Translations under genes and position numbers: made by a program
Part shown: positions 4,051 to 6,139 of the stretch, one piece after another
Position numbering within the stretch: position 1 is the first letter of the stretch
Layout of the letters: the number at the start of each line of letters is the position of its first letter
Notes under the pieces: model-generated
Told to the model about the DNA's origin: nothing
The model's input: the letters and a program-made list of their open reading frames with translations, nothing else
Databases searched by the model: none
Assembly (NCBI GenBank): GCA_005893365.1
Contig: VBPB01000255.1
Location: 1-6,139, forward strand
Direction of reading: 5' to 3'
Length of the DNA: 6,139 nt
DNA from: Candidatus Eiseniibacteriota bacterium
GTDB lineage: Bacteria; Eisenbacteria; RBG-16-71-46

Positions 4051-6139
4051 GCCGCCCCAAGAAGGGCATGGCGATCCCGAGCGGCCGGATGATGCCGAGC
4101 GAGGAGCGGCTGACGCCGCCCAACTGGGGCGAGGGGCGCACCGCAGCGCCTAATGGGACCTTCCGCGTCATCGGCAAGCGCAACCGCAAGGTCGAGGGCC
4201 TGGCCAAGGTCACCGGCCAGGCGGTGTATGCGGACGACCTCCGGCTGCCGCGCATGCTCCACGCCAAGCTCCTGCGCAGCCCGCACGCGCACGCCCGCAT
4301 CCGCGCCATCGACGCGGCGGGGGCCCGCGCCCTCCCGGGGGTCCACGCCGTCATCACCGGCCGCGACCTGCCCGAGTACTACGGCATCATCCCCTGGACC
4401 CAGGACGAGCAGGCGCTGTGCGAGACCAAGGCGCGCTACGTCGGCGACGCCATCGCCGCGGTCGCCGCCGACAGCGAGCTGATCGCCGAGGAGGCGCTGC
4501 GGGCGATCCGCGTGGAGTGGGAGGTCCTGCCGGCCGTGACCGACATCGACGAGGCGCTGGCGCATCCCGAGCGCCAGGTGAACGAGAAGGCGGCCGAGGG
4601 CAACATCTCGAAGCACGTCCATCTCGAGTTCGGCGACGTCGACGGCGGGCTCGCGCAGGGCGACATCGTGGTCGAGGGTGACTACTGGTACGAGGGCTCG
4701 ACCCACGCCCCGATCGAGCCCCACTGCTGCGTCGCCGACTTCGATCCCGCGGGCTTCCTGACGGTCTGGTCGAGCACCCAGGTCGCGCACTACCTGCACC
4801 GCGACCTGGCGCGGGTGCTCGGCCTGCCGGCCCAGCGCATCCGGGTGATCCAGCCGGTGGTGGGCGGGGCGTTCGGCGGCAAGAGCGAGCCGTTCTCGCT
4901 CGAGTTCTGCGCCGCCAAGCTGAGCATGGTGACCGGGCGGCCGGTCAAGATCCTCTACACGCGCGAGGAGGTGTTCTACGCCCACCGCGGCCGGCACCCG
5001 ATGCGCATGCACTACCGCACCGGCGCCACCCGCGACGGCCGGCTCACCGCCGTGGACGCCACCATCCATATCGACGGCGGGGCGTACTCGTCGTTCGGGC
5101 TCGTCACCACCTACTACTCGGGGCAGCTGCTGACCGCCCCCTACGCGATGCCGGCCTACCGCTTCGACTCGACGCGGGTGTTCACCAACAAGCCCTGCTG
5201 CGGGCCCAAGCGCGGCCACGGCTCGGTGCAGCCGCGCTTCGCCTTCGAGTGCCAGCTCGACCGGCTCGCCGAGTCGCTCGGCCTCGATCCGATCGAGCTG
5301 CGCCGGCGCAATCTCATGGACCCCGACAGCCGCACCGTGAACGGCATGCGGGTGACCTCGAACGGGTTCCCGCAGTGCCTGGACGCGGTGGAGGCCCGTT
5401 CGGGCTGGAAGGAGAAGTTCCGGCGCCTGCCCTACGGCCGCGGCGTGGGCGTGGCGGGCAGCATGTACATCAGCGGCACCAACTACTGCATCTACCCGAA
5501 CGAGATGCCGCAGTCGGGCGTCCAGCTCAAGCTGGACCGCAGCGGGCGCGCCACGGTCTTCTGCGGCGCCTCCGACATCGGCCAGGGCTCGGACTCGCTG
5601 CTGGCCTATATCGTGTGCGAGGAGCTAGGCCTCACGCTCGGCGACGTGCGCGTGGTAGCCGCCGACACCGACCTCACCCCGGTCGACCTCGGCTCCTACT
5701 CGAGCCGCGAGACCTTCATGGTGGGCAACGCCTGTCTCGACGCCGCGCGCAAGCTGCGCCACGAGATCGCCGAAACCCTGAGCCGGCGCTGGGGCGCTCG
5801 GCCCAACCAGGTGGTGCTGGCCCAGGGCCGCGCGTTCACCACCCGCGACCCCGCGGCCGAGAGCGTCCCCGTCGACGAGGCGTTCCGGCTCACCGAGGCG
5901 CGCATCGGGACCTTGGGCTCGGTCGGCTGGTACCAGAGCCCCAAGCTGGGCGGCGACTACCGCGGCGGCACCATCGGCGCCTCGCCGGCCTACTCGTTCA
6001 CCGCCCACGTGGTCGAGGTGGAGTGCGATCCCGAGACCGGCCTGGTCGAGGTGAAGACGGTCTGGGTCGCGCACGACTGCGGCCGGGCGCTGAGCCCGGT
6101 GGCGGTCGAGGGCCAGATGGAGGGCAGCGCCTACATGGG
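4047..6139 (+). CDS. Molybdopterin-binding large subunit of a xanthine dehydrogenase-family hydroxylase (cut by right edge)
   Basis: Catalytic subunit that binds the molybdopterin-dinucleotide cofactor and hydroxylates, or in HCR-type enzymes reductively dehydroxylates, an organic substrate. There are 697 complete residues; the family has about 750-800, so the C-terminus with the catalytic glutamate is missing. A variable lead of about 38 residues precedes the a/b hammerhead domain (KVTGQAVYADD, 54-64; LLRSPHAHARI, 75-85; YVGDAIAAVAA, 131-141). Cofactor elements are STQ with Q245 (expected near the Mo oxo group), GGAFGGK at 273-279, the substrate loop GPKRGHG at 386-392 (R389 at the place of the xanthine dehydrogenase arginine), DIGQGSD at 510-516, YSSR at 551-554 and AHDCGRALSP at 675-684. 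The loop is not the AYRCSFR of form I CO dehydrogenase. The general pattern recalls 4-hydroxybenzoyl-CoA reductase alpha and similar aromatic hydroxylases; the substrate is not proven. No Tat or Sec signal is seen. Confidence 0.94.
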   Translation, partial: MSRPKKGMAIPSGRMMPSEERLTPPNWGEGRTAAPNGTFRVIGKRNRKVEGLAKVTGQAVYADDLRLPRMLHAKLLRSPHAHARIRAIDAAGARALPGVHAVITGRDLPEYYGIIPWTQDEQALCETKARYVGDAIAAVAADSELIAEEALRAIRVEWEVLPAVTDIDEALAHPERQVNEKAAEGNISKHVHLEFGDVDGGLAQGDIVVEGDYWYEGSTHAPIEPHCCVADFDPAGFLTVWSSTQVAHYLHRDLARVLGLPAQRIRVIQPVVGGAFGGKSEPFSLEFCAAKLSMVTGRPVKILYTREEVFYAHRGRHPMRMHYRTGATRDGRLTAVDATIHIDGGAYSSFGLVTTYYSGQLLTAPYAMPAYRFDSTRVFTNKPCCGPKRGHGSVQPRFAFECQLDRLAESLGLDPIELRRRNLMDPDSRTVNGMRVTSNGFPQCLDAVEARSGWKEKFRRLPYGRGVGVAGSMYISGTNYCIYPNEMPQSGVQLKLDRSGRATVFCGASDIGQGSDSLLAYIVCEELGLTLGDVRVVAADTDLTPVDLGSYSSRETFMVGNACLDAARKLRHEIAETLSRRWGARPNQVVLAQGRAFTTRDPAAESVPVDEAFRLTEARIGTLGSVGWYQSPKLGGDYRGGTIGASPAYSFTAHVVEVECDPETGLVEVKTVWVAHDCGRALSPVAVEGQMEGSAYM

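Noticed and set aside
3975..5219. Minus-strand reading frame of 414 codons opposite the molybdenum large subunit
   Set aside because: It is antisense to an unmistakable molybdopterin-binding subunit; its composition is typical of a GC-driven shadow frame.
4047..6139. Aerobic carbon monoxide dehydrogenase large subunit (CoxL)
   Set aside because: The small-then-large gene order invites the CoxSL name, but the loop at residues 384-392 lacks the AYRCSFR signature with its copper-binding cysteine.

Overview
The window is a dense, very GC-rich stretch of bacterial chromosome with strong G/C preference at third codon positions. That bias also opens long antisense frames across almost every gene. 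It holds five protein-coding genes, two of them cut by the window edges. I see no rRNA, tRNA, CRISPR array, insertion sequence, integrase or phage gene. Base composition and gene content suit a soil or subsurface high-GC bacterium (for example Rokubacteria-like, deltaproteobacterial or other metagenome lineages). This is a guess; no taxonomic marker is present.

Left part, minus strand (read right to left): a DadA/PuuB-type FAD-dependent amine or amino-acid oxidoreductase (3356-2100), a 118-base gap with two inverted repeats, an unusually long class II fructose-bisphosphate aldolase (1981-587), and, 8 bases later, a class I fructose-1,6-bisphosphatase (578 to beyond base 1). Aldolase and bisphosphatase catalyse consecutive steps (triose phosphates to fructose 1,6-bisphosphate to fructose 6-phosphate). 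Their tight spacing points to a co-translated gluconeogenic, or Calvin-type, module.

Right part, plus strand: a divergent 184-base intergenic region carries a good sigma70-like promoter (TTGACA, 17 bases, TTCAAT) with a 14-bp perfect palindrome just upstream. It drives a two-gene unit with an ATGA overlap: a [2Fe-2S] small subunit (3541-4050) and a molybdopterin-binding large subunit (4047 to beyond 6139) of a xanthine dehydrogenase-family molybdenum hydroxylase. The large subunit lacks the AYRCSFR loop of aerobic CO dehydrogenase. By general impression it is closest to 4-hydroxybenzoyl-CoA reductase and related aromatic or heterocycle hydroxylases, but its substrate cannot be assigned. No FAD-binding medium subunit is visible; one may lie downstream.

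I did not find a clearly new biological system. The points most worth checking are the substrate and missing subunit of the molybdenum enzyme, the oversized aldolase, and the inverted repeats and promoter elements in the two intergenic regions.
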